Below, one piece after another: positions 19,063-28,441 of a stretch of DNA of 64,000 nt. The notes under the pieces are model-generated. The model saw only the letters and a list, made by a program, of their open reading frames with translations, had not been told where the DNA came from and searched no databases. A program made the position numbers and the translations under genes. Location of the stretch: positions 219,365-283,364 of the forward strand of contig NZ_CP104884.1 in assembly GCF_025449335.1 (NCBI RefSeq). Reading direction: 5' to 3'. This DNA is from Bartonella sp. HY328. GTDB lineage: Bacteria > Pseudomonadota > Alphaproteobacteria > Rhizobiales > Rhizobiaceae. How positions within the stretch are numbered: the first letter of the stretch is position 1; each line of letters opens with the position of its first letter.

Positions 19063-19677
19063 TTAATACATGTGAAATAAAACAGGTAAAATATTGCTGT
19101 CTTGTAAATATTCAATAAATTCGAATACCGGATAAGCAATGAAAAAAACAAGTCCATCACTAAAGGTGCGGTAAAGTCGATCTGGCTTAACGATTAGCTC
19201 ATTGGCATCATGAAAAAGTGAAAACTTTGGGAAAAAACGGGGAACTTTTTGGCAATATTGTTGATAGGGTTCGCCGAAATTTCCTTGCAAAAATTTTTCT
19301 TCAACTAAAATAACCCGTAAAAAGGCAATATAGCATAAAAACCCCATAATAAGGGCTAAAACTATGCTGCCAGTCTGCGCCCCAATGCCAATGGCGCCAA
19401 TGGCACTAAATACATAAAGTGGGTTGCGGCTTATGGAATAGGGGCCGATGGCAACAATCTCAGCGCTTTTGCGCCCACCAATATAAAGCGTACACCAAAG
19501 GCGACCAATAATTGCAAAAACGATAAAGCCAAGGCCAAAGGCTTCAATATATTCATGCATATGCCCATACCAAGACGAACGAATGAATAATAGGGCAAAA
19601 ATTAAAACAACAATAATAAGCCCAATGACATAGCGGCGTTTTTGTTGGTACTTTCCCATTTCCTGGATTGTCTTCAT
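19063..19677 (-). CDS. Isoprenylcysteine/phospholipid methyltransferase-family membrane protein
   Basis: 204 residues from ATG 19677 (MKTIQEMGKY), preferred because GGGA lies eight bases upstream; an in-frame ATG at 19719 is possible. Multi-helix membrane protein with the family's C-terminal SAM-binding segment: GPYSISRNPLYVFS (about 110-123 of this start), then VEEKFLQGNFGEPYQQYCQKVPRFFP, the EExxLxxxFGxxYxxYxxxVxRxxP signature. It probably methylates a membrane-embedded lipid or thiol substrate using S-adenosylmethionine. No pathway neighbour tells which. Confidence 0.8.
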   Translation of the reverse strand: MKTIQEMGKYQQKRRYVIGLIIVVLIFALLFIRSSWYGHMHEYIEAFGLGFIVFAIIGRLWCTLYIGGRKSAEIVAIGPYSISRNPLYVFSAIGAIGIGAQTGSIVLALIMGFLCYIAFLRVILVEEKFLQGNFGEPYQQYCQKVPRFFPKFSLFHDANELIVKPDRLYRTFSDGLVFFIAYPVFEFIEYLQDSNILPVLFHMY

Positions 19678-19771
19678 GATATTCCCAAAGATGTAAGATT
19701 TAAAAAATGCTTTTTTCAATATAATTGCGGCTAATTTACAAGCAAATAACGCGAACGCTTATTTATAGTGC

Positions 19772-19799
19772 AAAAAAAAGCCACCCAATTGGGTGGCTT
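19772..19799 (-). terminator. Terminator of the ABC transporter operon
   Basis: AAGCCACCC/GGGTGGCTT stem with a four-base AATT loop, followed on the minus strand by a run of eight T residues. It lies seven bases after the ATPase stop codon. Confidence 0.9.
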
Positions 19800-19805
19800 A
19801 AATCT

Positions 19806-20600
19806 TTAATCCATTAATAATTTGTCGTCATCAAGCGCTTCACCGCGCACTTTGGCAAACATATCAAGCAAGTCGTTCACATCAAGACCTTGGCGTATTT
19901 CGTGGGCGACATCCAAAATAATCTTGCCGCCATGCAGCATCAAGGTGCGGCTACCATAATCAAGTGCTTGACGCATTGAATGAGTGACCATCAAAGTGGT
20001 CAATTTATTTTCACTAACGATCCGATCGGTAAGTTTCATGACAAATTCAGCCATGCCGGGATCAAGCGCGGCGGTGTGCTCGTCCAACAATAAAATATCA
20101 GCCTTTGCCAAAGTTGCCATAATCAATGACACAGCTTGGCGTTGCCCACCAGACAGCATATCCATACGGTTTTGAATACGATCTTCAAGCCCCAGACCAA
20201 GGGCGGCGATGCGTTCGCGAAATTCTTCATGGCGCCCTTTGCCAATAGCTAACTTTAAACCGCGTTTTTCACCGCGTTTTGCCGCAAGCGCCAAGTTTTC
20301 TTCAATGGTTAGCGAGCCGCAGCTACCAGCCAACGGATCTTGGAAAACGCGGGCAATCTGGTTAGCGCGATCAGCAGTTTGCTTTTTTGTAACATCAATA
20401 TCATTGATAATGACTTCGCCGGCGCTTGGCAAAATATCACCAGCTAAAACCCCAAGCAAAGTGGATTTGCCCGCACCATTGGAGCCAATAACAGTTACAA
20501 AACTGCCACGCTCTATTTCAAGGCCTATATCAATAAGGGCGCGTTTTTCAAGGGGCGTTCCAGCTTTAAAGGTTACATCAATATGAGAAAGCTTAATCAT
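19806..20600 (-). CDS. ABC transporter ATP-binding protein
   Basis: 264 residues from ATG 20600 (MIKLSHIDVTFKAG), which has GGGGGC upstream; an upstream in-frame ATG at 20630 lacks this. Walker A GSNGAGKST (about 40-48), signature LSGGQRQAVS (about 149), Walker B ILLLDEHTAALDP and the H-loop VTHSMRQAL are intact. With the permease just upstream (8-base overlap) it belongs to the group with unknown or aromatic amino-acid-type substrates (COG1101/COG4120, TrpXYZ-like). No binding-protein gene accompanies it. Confidence 0.9.
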   Translation of the reverse strand: MIKLSHIDVTFKAGTPLEKRALIDIGLEIERGSFVTVIGSNGAGKSTLLGVLAGDILPSAGEVIINDIDVTKKQTADRANQIARVFQDPLAGSCGSLTIEENLALAAKRGEKRGLKLAIGKGRHEEFRERIAALGLGLEDRIQNRMDMLSGGQRQAVSLIMATLAKADILLLDEHTAALDPGMAEFVMKLTDRIVSENKLTTLMVTHSMRQALDYGSRTLMLHGGKIILDVAHEIRQGLDVNDLLDMFAKVRGEALDDDKLLMD

Positions 20601-21477
20601 ATTTCTTTGCCCCCAAATATTTAGGTACAATAAGGAATAAAGCTACAATTACAGCCGTTACCAATTGCATGTCTTTTGATGGATCTACGCCCAACACGCC
20701 GCCTAAAGCTAAAAAAACAGCAATTCGATAAAGCACTGATCCAACAATACAGGATAATAAAATAACAAGAAGATTACGACTTTGAAATAAAGCCTCGCCA
20801 ATAATGACTGCTGCAAGACCAAAAACAATGGTGCCTATACCGCCTGTAATATCCATACCGTGATTGATTTGAGCAAAAAATGAGCCACTTATGGCAACCA
20901 AGCCGTTTGATAATGCAAGGCCTAAATAAACATGGAAAGAAGTGTTAACACCTTGAGCATTAGCCATTTTCTTATTAATACCAGTTGCGCGTATGGCAAG
21001 GCCTATTTCACTTTCAAGAAAACGCCAAAAAATAAGCGCAGTAATAAGAACCAATATTCCAATGATAATAATACGTATATAATAAGACTTTAAGCCAAAT
21101 AATCCCTCAAAAGGTGTAAAAATTGAAGGAGCATTGCCAACTTGTAGGTTTCCGCTGCCCATTACATGTAAGTTAATAGAATAAAGCGCTGTCATTACCA
21201 AAATGGAGGCAAGCAGATTTAAAATATTAAATTCTAAATTGAGCATTGCTGTGACAAGCCCTGCAAGACTACCAGCAAAAAATGCCGCTAGCATGGCAAG
21301 CCAAGGATTAATTCCAGCTACCACCAATGCAACATAAACCGCACCGCCGAGAACGAAACTACCGTCAACTGTTAGGTCTGGAAAGTCAAGCACTCGGAAT
21401 GATAGATAAACACCTATACCAACAAAGGCTAGAATAAACCCCATCTCTATGGCGCCTGTAAAGGCAAACATGCTCAT
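20593..21477 (-). CDS. ABC transporter permease
   Basis: 294 residues, about eight to nine membrane helices, of the LivH/BPD_transp_2-like family and specifically the type paired with COG1101 ATPases (start MSMFAFTGAIEMGFILAFVGIGVYL, then RVLDFPDLTVDGSFVLG). The conserved cytoplasmic coupling region EIGLAIRATGINKKMANAQGVNT (about residues 155-177) contacts the ATPase. It is first in a two-gene operon. The canonical third component, a lipoprotein or periplasmic ABC substrate-binding protein, is not found within the 450 bases upstream. Confidence 0.88.
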   Translation of the reverse strand: MSMFAFTGAIEMGFILAFVGIGVYLSFRVLDFPDLTVDGSFVLGGAVYVALVVAGINPWLAMLAAFFAGSLAGLVTAMLNLEFNILNLLASILVMTALYSINLHVMGSGNLQVGNAPSIFTPFEGLFGLKSYYIRIIIIGILVLITALIFWRFLESEIGLAIRATGINKKMANAQGVNTSFHVYLGLALSNGLVAISGSFFAQINHGMDITGGIGTIVFGLAAVIIGEALFQSRNLLVILLSCIVGSVLYRIAVFLALGGVLGVDPSKDMQLVTAVIVALFLIVPKYLGAKKYD

Positions 21478-21927
21478 GGTCTAACCTTTCTGTTTTTATT
21501 ATCTCTTACTTTACGCATTAGCATTATCTTTAATAATGCCTTGTTTATATCAATTCCAACGGATTTCAACAAATATCGCAGAATGTCAATGTTTGAGCGC
21601 ATTTTTATGAGAATTTTATCAAAAATACAATGTTTTTTAAAAATGCTTTGTATTTTGATGTGTACAGGGCATCAAAAGTAAAATCACTCCTCCATTTCTA
21701 ATTAGGGTAATGTAACTGATTTTATCACAATTATTAGCGTTAAGAATATTTTGGTATAAAGCCATATAGATTAAGATTGAAAACCGTGCCGCTTCGTTAA
21801 GATATTGTTTTTAGTTATAGTCGTGGCGCATATTTGTGGTTTGAATTCGCACAATGTGAAATTTTTTAAAATTTCTGTTGCTCTTTGCGGTGGTTGCTTG
21901 TCAACCTTGAGCAAAACTATATGGGTC
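21478..21927. other. Intergenic region between ABC permease and Sel1 gene
   Basis: 450 AT-rich bases with no supported gene. It must contain the ABC operon promoter near 21480-21700. The Sel1 gene ends at its left-facing side. I see no riboswitch-like or strong hairpin structure. Confidence 0.35.
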
Positions 21928-22869
21928 CTATTGGTGATTTTGCACAAGTGCGCGCAAAGGGCAATTCTCATGATTGGACTTAAAGCAGGCTTTAGCGGCT
22001 CTATCCATCATTTTGCGCTGTGCTTTTGTAATAAATTTGGATGCTTCATATTTATTTTCAAATAATTTATTGTTTTTATTGGAGTTTAAATAGGCCAAGG
22101 CCATCCAATAATATGCAAGCTTATTGTCATTTTTGACAGCTTCGCCGTTTAAATACATCAAACCGATAGCATTTTGCGCTTGTGCATAGCCTTGATCGGC
22201 AGATTTTAAAAACCACTTTAACGCCAGTTGATAATCTTGTTCAACATATTTGCCAGTTTGATAATAAACACCCAACCAATATTGGCCACCGTCATCACCG
22301 GCATTAGCAGCTTTTTTAAACCATTTTAGCGCTTCATCCCTATCCTTTTGTACGCTACGCCCCATATAATAGCTAAGGCCAACATTGGTATAGGCAATGG
22401 GCCAATTCTGGTTTGCGGCTTTTTTAAACCATCTAAATGCTTCGTCATAATCATGAGCAACACCATCGCCATTAAGATACATCACTCCTAGATCATTTTG
22501 CGCTTGTGCATAGCCTTGTTCTGCGGCTTTCCTATACCATTTTACCGCTTCTTCATCATTAGCGCGAACGCCATGGCCATCTTGGTAAATTTTGCCCAAC
22601 ATGCGCTCGGCTCTCATATCATTTTGTTCCGCAGCTTTTAATAGCCAATCGCGGGCTTTATTAAAATCCTGCTCCATCTCGTTACCATCAATATAAAACG
22701 TTGCAAGATTATACATCGCGTCAACATCGCCTTGCTCAGCAGCCTTTTGCAACGCATTTATTTTTTGCCCTTGTGTTTGCGCAAATGCGACAAAAGATTG
22801 ATAAGGTATTGCAGTGAAAAACCCAGTTGCAATTAAAACCGTGAACACAATAAATTTTAAACGCTTCAT
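21928..22869 (-). CDS. Secreted Sel1-repeat protein with cysteine tail
   Basis: 313 residues: signal peptide (cleavage likely after AFA, near 30), six Sel1-like repeats from about 40 to 260 (for example AEQGYAQAQNDLGVMYLNG), then a C-terminal helical segment. The tail A-K-A-C-x7-C (AKACFKSNHENC) is shared with the Sel1 proteins at 31161 and 60739 in both sequence and spacing, suggesting a disulfide and a common C-terminal cap domain. Periplasmic scaffold or effector-like; function unknown. Confidence 0.88.
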   Translation of the reverse strand: MKRLKFIVFTVLIATGFFTAIPYQSFVAFAQTQGQKINALQKAAEQGDVDAMYNLATFYIDGNEMEQDFNKARDWLLKAAEQNDMRAERMLGKIYQDGHGVRANDEEAVKWYRKAAEQGYAQAQNDLGVMYLNGDGVAHDYDEAFRWFKKAANQNWPIAYTNVGLSYYMGRSVQKDRDEALKWFKKAANAGDDGGQYWLGVYYQTGKYVEQDYQLALKWFLKSADQGYAQAQNAIGLMYLNGEAVKNDNKLAYYWMALAYLNSNKNNKLFENKYEASKFITKAQRKMMDRAAKACFKSNHENCPLRALVQNHQ

Positions 22870-22931
22870 AAAAATGTTCCTGCGGCAATTTCATCGCCTG
22901 TTTAAACTATCTTTTACCTTGTTGAGCTGCT

Positions 22932-23654
22932 TTAACTTGCATTGGGGGTAAATTCGGCGACTATGCTATGATGATCCCCTGGATAAGTAAGTTCTACAAA
23001 CGTCACCACACCAATATTATTTTTGGTAAAACGTTCAACACAAAGGCAAGCACTATGCTCACCAATATTGAGGATTTTAGCGGTAGATGCATTGACATTG
23101 CGGGCTTTAATCTCGTTATGAGCGCTGCTCCACGGGACTTGATCTACCAGCCAATTACCGGGCGCTATGGTAGAAAAATCTGCGTCTTTTGCTTCGGGAA
23201 CGCTGACAAGGTTAATTAAACGCCGTTCTAAACAAAATGGATGGTGATTACCATAATGCAAACAGCTAATGTCGCGCACAAGGCCACCATCTTCAATGTC
23301 TAAATGAAGCTTATCATGACTATCCGCTTTGCGGATAGTGTCGGATAGTATTTTATAGCTATAGAAAAGATTAAGGCTTTCAATTTCCATTGAAATTTCG
23401 TTAATCGGCAAAACAGCAGCATGGCTTTGTGGCATGCGTACAAAACTGCCCTTTTTACGCCGCCGCTCAATCATACCAGCAGCAACAAGCTGCGTCATGA
23501 CCTTATTGACGGTCATGCGTGAAACGCCATAATGCTCGGCAAGCTCCACCTCAAAGGGTAATTGGAAACCAGGACTCCATTTACCGGTTAAGATTTTATC
23601 GCTAATATCATTTAGAATATGCTGATGTCTGGTCTCATTTGAGCGTTTTGTCAT
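22932..23654 (-). CDS. GntR-family regulator, HutC subfamily
   Basis: 240 residues: winged helix at about 8-75 (GVSRMTVNKVMTQLVAAGMIERRRKKGSFV) and a UTRA ligand-binding domain at about 90-235 (ISCLHYGNHHPFCLERRLIN, then the FVELTYPGDHHSIVAEF end typical of HutC). HutC represses histidine utilisation genes with urocanate as inducer. No hut gene is in the window, so either the target operon is elsewhere or this relative controls something else. Its promoter faces the unknown gene at 23832 on the opposite strand. Confidence 0.85.
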   Translation of the reverse strand: MTKRSNETRHQHILNDISDKILTGKWSPGFQLPFEVELAEHYGVSRMTVNKVMTQLVAAGMIERRRKKGSFVRMPQSHAAVLPINEISMEIESLNLFYSYKILSDTIRKADSHDKLHLDIEDGGLVRDISCLHYGNHHPFCLERRLINLVSVPEAKDADFSTIAPGNWLVDQVPWSSAHNEIKARNVNASTAKILNIGEHSACLCVERFTKNNIGVVTFVELTYPGDHHSIVAEFTPNAS

Positions 23655-23831
23655 CTCACACCATTCGCTTTAAAAAAATCCCGCAAAGCTGTATAATAGG
23701 CATTTAACAAGATATTTGCTAATATTTTAATTATAATTCTTGAATTTGATTTTATATATATCGCATATATTTAATTTTATGCATTAATAAATAAGATTGC
23801 GATTATTTTAAATAAGTGGATCAATCCGATT

Positions 23832-24206
23832 ATGATTTGTAGATTTTTTTTAACCATTGAAGATTTAACCATTATAAAAAAGACCTTAAAATTATGCTTA
23901 ACTATGGATGATGATTGGGAATTTCCCTTATTAATTGGTGCAACGCAGCCCTATATCATTGCTTTAAAGGACAAAATTCAATCTTTTATCAATAATCAAG
24001 ACCACGGCTATTCAACTGATCCAGCAGATATTTTTGTTGATTTTACCGACGATGAGCTAAGAGCGATTGCCGCCTGTTTAGGTCATGCAGCATATTTGAG
24101 CCATAGCGCTGCTAATCAAGCGATCATTGATGTCGATGATGTAGATTTTGATGCTAGCCGTTCAAAAATCACTGATATTATGGAGCGAAATGATATTTTT
24201 CTTTAA
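23832..24206 (+). CDS. Uncharacterised 124-residue protein
   Basis: I do not recognise a family. Soluble and acidic, with an FVDFTDDELRAIAACLGHAAYLSH segment that looks like a helical hairpin. An in-frame ATG at residue 25 (TMDDDWEFPL) could be the real start, since the first 24 residues are not well conserved in style and the ATG at 23832 has no clear ribosome site. The stop codon abuts the second copy of the intergenic repeat. Confidence 0.5.
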   Translation: MICRFFLTIEDLTIIKKTLKLCLTMDDDWEFPLLIGATQPYIIALKDKIQSFINNQDHGYSTDPADIFVDFTDDELRAIAACLGHAAYLSHSAANQAIIDVDDVDFDASRSKITDIMERNDIFL

Positions 24207-24306
24207 AGCGTTTTATAAAAATTATAAAGCGAGTTTCGCAGATAAATCGCCGTGTAAACAATGAATTAGAGCGCCGATCTGATCCAATCAGATCGAAATG
24301 CGCTCT
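24207..24306 (-). repeat. Intergenic palindromic mosaic repeat, copy 2 (inverted, diverged)
   Basis: In inverted orientation relative to copy 1. The palindromic half is identical to copy 1 (AGAGCGCC, GATCTGAT, CC... through GCGCTCT at 24268-24306) and is joined to GTAAACAATGAATT. The distal half (AAAGCGTTTTATAAAAATT, then GCGAGTTTCGC) is strongly diverged. It begins directly at the stop codon of the 124-residue gene. Confidence 0.8.
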
Positions 24307-24405
24307 AATATAATAATAGCAACGCGCGGTACACACTTAGCGCGTGGGATAAGCGCATACCACACGCAATAAAACCCACGAATTGCGATATTTTATCAAA
24401 ATAGC

Positions 24406-25446
24406 TTAGTTTTTTTGCTCTTCCTCATCGGACTTATCGGGAAAAATCACACTTGCAATTATGCCAAGCGCTAATACACCCAAAACGACATAAAGACTGG
24501 TGGTAGCAGAAAGACTATAACCATGATGCCAAATGTGATCCGTTGCATTTAGGCCAAGCTTAAAGGCAATGAAAAATAGTAAAACGATAACTGCTTTTTC
24601 CAATTGCGAAAGATATTTTTTTAATGCTTCCAGTACAAAATACAGGGTACGAAGGCCCAAGATTGCAAACATCATTGCACTATAAACTATGAGAGGTTCA
24701 CGACTAACGGCAATAATTGCTGGCACCGAGTCAAAGGCAAACATAACGTCAGATAGCTCAACAACGGCGACACATAGCATTAGTGGCGTTGCATATAATG
24801 CAGCTTTGGTAGCGCGGCCGATTGTAATATCTTTATTTTCAGGTTTTGCTAATTCCGCATCAACTTCTTTTTGAGTTAACAGAAATGAATGGCCTGATAA
24901 TTTTGGCCAAATTGGAAAAAACCGCTTAACCAAACGATAGGCTAGATGTTGCGAGTAATCCTCGATTTCATCTTCATCACCATTGCTCTTCAGCATCATT
25001 ATTGCGGTCCAAGCAACAATCAATGCAAATAGTAATTCCACATAGGGCCCTAAACTTAATAGGCCGGTACCAATTGCTACAAAGATTGCTCTAAAAACAA
25101 TTGCGCCGATAATTCCCCAATATAATACCCGATGGCGATAGCGATCGGGAATAGAAAACCAAGAAAATATCGCCATCATGACGAATAGATTATCAACCGA
25201 AAGCACTTTTTCAAGCGCATAACCGGTAACAAAGAGGCTTGCAACTTCAGATCCGTGATGAATATAAAGAAACAGGGCAAAAGCCATTGCAACAATAACC
25301 CAAAAAACGGACCAAAGCGCCGCACTTTTCAAGGAAATAGCTTGATCATTGCGATGCATAAAAAGATCAATGAAAATTGCGCCAATAGAGAGTGCAAGAA
25401 AGACAATAACTGTCTCGATGGGAAAACCGATATGTGTAGAAACCAT
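24406..25446 (-). CDS. TerC/Alx-family membrane protein
   Basis: 346 residues with about nine hydrophobic helices. The TerC hallmarks are present: ALEKVLSVDNLFVM (about 78-91) and VVELSDVMFAFDSVPAIIAVS (about 223-243), whose acidic residues lie in helices. Family members export metal ions, in particular manganese (Alx/MeeF), or contribute to tellurite resistance. The start at 25446 has GAAGGA upstream. The 5' region holds a 15-base palindrome (25539-25553) but not the GGGGAGUAG core expected of a yybP-ykoY manganese riboswitch. Confidence 0.9.
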   Translation of the reverse strand: MVSTHIGFPIETVIVFLALSIGAIFIDLFMHRNDQAISLKSAALWSVFWVIVAMAFALFLYIHHGSEVASLFVTGYALEKVLSVDNLFVMMAIFSWFSIPDRYRHRVLYWGIIGAIVFRAIFVAIGTGLLSLGPYVELLFALIVAWTAIMMLKSNGDEDEIEDYSQHLAYRLVKRFFPIWPKLSGHSFLLTQKEVDAELAKPENKDITIGRATKAALYATPLMLCVAVVELSDVMFAFDSVPAIIAVSREPLIVYSAMMFAILGLRTLYFVLEALKKYLSQLEKAVIVLLFFIAFKLGLNATDHIWHHGYSLSATTSLYVVLGVLALGIIASVIFPDKSDEEEQKN

Positions 25447-25538
25447 AATTATCCTTCAAAGATAGGGTATAGAAATCAAAATCGGCTTAAATCACCCCTA
25501 TAGCGCCCCAGCCCGCTTTTGACGTTAATCCACGCTTA

Positions 25539-25553
25539 AACTGGAGTCCAGTT
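25539..25553. promoter_or_regulatory. Perfect palindrome upstream of the TerC-family gene
   Basis: AACTGGA-G-TCCAGTT, symmetric around one base, about 95 bases upstream of the start codon. The CTGGAxTCCAG core resembles operators of MerR-type metal regulators such as ZntR. No clear -35/-10 pair around it was identified, so operator function is inference. Confidence 0.4.
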
Positions 25554-25871
25554 CTTTATGGAGCCTTGCTATATATACCATATTGGCTAACTTAGCCATA
25601 AGATAGAATTGATGAATCAAATTATTGTTATAAAGAAATGATTGCTATCATTGTAGGTTAAATTATTTGCGCGTTGCAATAGCGTTCCATAGCAATTGAT
25701 AAAAAATTTATCTACCTGCTTTTAGCTGCTTAACGCATTGGAAATATGTGTTAATTTTCGTTTTTATTGCGATAAACTAGAATAAAGCAATTAAAGTCAC
25801 TTTCACTTTAACAGCAAAACAGTTTTGAATGTAATTAGAGTCTATTTACAATGGCTTGGCTAAAGCCATTA

Positions 25872-25899
25872 AAAAAGGCAGCTCCAAAGCTGCCTTTTG
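25872..25899 (-). terminator. Terminator of the liv operon
   Basis: AAAGGCAGCT/AGCTGCCTTT stem with a short loop, followed on the minus strand by six T residues. It lies a few bases after livF. The 400-base stretch 25447-25870 otherwise holds the TerC promoter side and no further gene. Confidence 0.9.
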
Positions 25900-25906
25900 A
25901 AATTTT

Positions 25907-26629
25907 TTAACCGCCAAGATAGGCTTTTTGAATTTCTGGATTATCAAGCAATTTTGATGCTTCATCTTCCAAAACCACATGCCCTACTTCAATTACATAA
26001 CCACGATCGGCAATTTTTAAGGCAGCACGGGCATTTTGTTCAACCAAAATAACCGTTACACCGCGCTTATTAATTTCTTTTGCAGCTTGCAAAATTTGCC
26101 GTACTAAAATTGGTGCAAGGCCAAGGGATGGCTCATCAAGCAACAACACTTTAGGATTGCCCATCATGGCACGGCCAATTGCTAACATTTGTTGTTCACC
26201 ACCCGACAAGGTGCCGGATAGCTGGTGCAAGCGCTCTTTCAAACGTGGAAAAAGATCAAAAATCCACTCAAGGATTTCCTTTTCATTTTTCTTGTCGTGA
26301 TTGGTATAAGCGCCAAGCAGCAAATTTTCCTGCACGGTCAAAGTACCAAATACCCGTCGTCCTTCAGGCGATTGGGTAATGCCAAGCTTAACAATTTCAC
26401 TACTATCTAGCTTTTGGATCGAACGACCTTCAAAAAGAATTTCGCCTGAACTTGGCTTGACAAGACCACTGATCGAGCCAAGTGTGGTGGTTTTACCTGC
26501 GCCATTGGCACCAAGAATAGTGACGATTTCGCCTTTTTGCACCTTGATATTGACGCCATGCAAGGCTTCAACATTGCCATATTTGACATGCAAATCTTTA
26601 ATTTCAAGATAAGCGTTAGAGTTGGACAT
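25907..26629 (-). CDS. livF: Branched-chain amino acid ABC transporter ATPase LivF
   Basis: 240 residues, standard for LivF. Walker A GANGAGKTT at 40-48, signature LSGGEQQMLAIGRAMM, Walker B VLLLDEPSLGLAP and a C-terminus matching LivF (VIEVGHVVLEDEAS). It pairs with LivG to power uptake through LivHM. Last gene of the operon, five bases after livG. Confidence 0.96.
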   Translation of the reverse strand: MSNSNAYLEIKDLHVKYGNVEALHGVNIKVQKGEIVTILGANGAGKTTTLGSISGLVKPSSGEILFEGRSIQKLDSSEIVKLGITQSPEGRRVFGTLTVQENLLLGAYTNHDKKNEKEILEWIFDLFPRLKERLHQLSGTLSGGEQQMLAIGRAMMGNPKVLLLDEPSLGLAPILVRQILQAAKEINKRGVTVILVEQNARAALKIADRGYVIEVGHVVLEDEASKLLDNPEIQKAYLGG

Positions 26630-26633
26630 TAGA

Positions 26634-27401
26634 TTATTCCTCTTCGCTAGCGCCTAGATAGGCCTCAATCACTCTTGGATTAACCCGAACTTCTTCCGGC
26701 TTTCCTTCGGCAATTTTGGAACCATATTCAAGCACAACAAGCTTATCGCAAATTTTCATAACCAGATTCATGTCATGTTCAATAAGCAAAATGGTGATAC
26801 CACGTTGTTTAATTGCGCCAATCAGTTCAGTTAATTCAGCTGTTTCTTGATCATTCATACCGCCAGCTGGCTCGTCTAAAATCAAGATTTTAGGGTCAGA
26901 GGCGAGGGCACGAGCAATTTCCAACAAGCGTTGGTTACCATAAGAAAGATTACCAGCTTCATTAGCAAATTGCGCATCCAACCCAACAAAGGCAAGCTCC
27001 TGCATGCAGCGTTCAACCGCAGCAGCTTCTTCTCTTTGCATCATTGGCAAATGAAACATTGACGAAATCAAGCCAGATTTCATGCGGCAATGACGACCAG
27101 CAAGGACGTTTTCCAAGCAACTCATTTGTTGGAATAAACGAATATTTTGGAAGGTACGTGCAATACCGCTTTGCACAATTTTGTAAGGTGCATTGCCATT
27201 GTTTTTTTGGCCATTAAAAATGACCGAACCAGATGTTGGCGTGTAATTGCCGGTAATCAAATTGAAAACCGTTGTTTTACCAGCACCATTTGGGCCAATT
27301 AGGCCAAGCACCATTTGCTCTTCAACGTCAAATGATACGTCATTTACTGCCACAAGGCCGCCAAAACGCTTTGTGAGATTTTGTACAGATAAAAGGGTCA
27401 T
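26634..27401 (-). CDS. livG: Branched-chain amino acid ABC transporter ATPase LivG
   Basis: 255 residues. Walker [10 protein letters not shown] at 36-44, Q-loop region [12 protein letters not shown], signature [15 protein letters not shown], Walker [13 protein letters not shown] followed by the LivG-typical [13 protein letters not shown]. The ATG overlaps the livM stop by one base (TAATG), indicating coupling. Confidence 0.96.
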   Translation of the reverse strand: MTLLSVQNLTKRFGGLVAVNDVSFDVEEQMVLGLIGPNGAGKTTVFNLITGNYTPTSGSVIFNGQKNNGNAPYKIVQSGIARTFQNIRLFQQMSCLENVLAGRHCRMKSGLISSMFHLPMMQREEAAAVERCMQELAFVGLDAQFANEAGNLSYGNQRLLEIARALASDPKILILDEPAGGMNDQETAELTELIGAIKQRGITILLIEHDMNLVMKICDKLVVLEYGSKIAEGKPEEVRVNPRVIEAYLGASEEE

Positions 27402-28441
27402 TATTTTTCTCCCACTTTATCTTGGCTGAAATTACGCTCGGATCGCTTAATGCCGCTCGCAAATTTACCTACCAGATCGCGTGCCTTATACCGGCGACGG
27501 CGTGGATGCATAATGCCTTGCGGACGCAAAATCATAATGATCATCATCATGGCGCCAAAAATTAGCATGCTCCAGTCGCCAAAGTTTTTGGTTAAAAAAT
27601 CTTTGAAGCCAACCAATAAGAATGTAGCAATAACCACACCAATAATATTACCGCCACCAGCAAGTACAACAATCGCAAAAAGGACGATGGATTCATTGAA
27701 ACCAAAAAGGCCTGGTGAAATGGTACGAATGAAAGGCGCATAAATAGCGCCTGCAATGCCGGCCCAAAATGCACCTACAGCAAAAGCAAGCAATTTATAG
27801 CGAACAATATTAATACCATTACCCGATGCAGCAACTTCATCATATTTGATATAGTTTAATGCACGGCCAAAACGCGAATGTTCCAAAAGATAGAATAACA
27901 AAGCTGTAAAAGCGACAAAAGCCCAAATCAACCAAAATTGCGAATATTGCGAAGTAAATTTGAAACCAAATAATTCAAAACGCTTAATTGCTGTAATACC
28001 GTTTGGACCTTGGGTTAGGCCAAAAATGTCATTAATCAATGCAATACGCAAGATTTCACCAATACCAATGGTGACCACCAAAAGATAATCACCGCGTAGG
28101 TGAATAACAGGAAGGATAACGAGTAAGGCAAAGGCGCCAGCAATACACGCAGCAATTGGCAATGTGTAGATAATTGGCAACCCCAAAGAGGTGTTAAGAA
28201 TACCTGTAACATAAGCGCCAAGGGCAAAAAACGCGGCATGACCCATGTTAAACAGGCCAGTTTGGCCTAAAATAACATTGAGTGATAACGCCAATATCGC
28301 AAAAATACCAATCGTATTAAGCGTGCGCAACCAGTCATTTGCCCCATGTGAATTAAGCCAAAAACTTACTAAACTAAGTAGGATAAAGAAAAATATTCCG
28401 ATCCAAAGCCCGATATATCTGTTGTTTTTTAATATTTCCAT
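27401..28441 (-). CDS. livM: Branched-chain amino acid ABC permease LivM
   Basis: 346 residues, about ten helices, with the LivM signatures [19 protein letters not shown] (about 60-78) and the coupling region [22 protein letters not shown]. The C-terminal tail after the last helix is strongly basic ([12 protein letters not shown]). One-base overlaps with livH upstream and livG downstream. Confidence 0.95.
   Translation of the reverse strand: MEILKNNRYIGLWIGIFFFILLSLVSFWLNSHGANDWLRTLNTIGIFAILALSLNVILGQTGLFNMGHAAFFALGAYVTGILNTSLGLPIIYTLPIAACIAGAFALLVILPVIHLRGDYLLVVTIGIGEILRIALINDIFGLTQGPNGITAIKRFELFGFKFTSQYSQFWLIWAFVAFTALLFYLLEHSRFGRALNYIKYDEVAASGNGINIVRYKLLAFAVGAFWAGIAGAIYAPFIRTISPGLFGFNESIVLFAIVVLAGGGNIIGVVIATFLLVGFKDFLTKNFGDWSMLIFGAMMMIIMILRPQGIMHPRRRRYKARDLVGKFASGIKRSERNFSQDKVGEK

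Noticed and set aside
25447..25560. Possible yybP-ykoY manganese riboswitch upstream of the TerC-family gene
   Set aside because: The expected GGGGAGUAG and GCCGUCA-like conserved blocks are not present; only a palindrome is seen.
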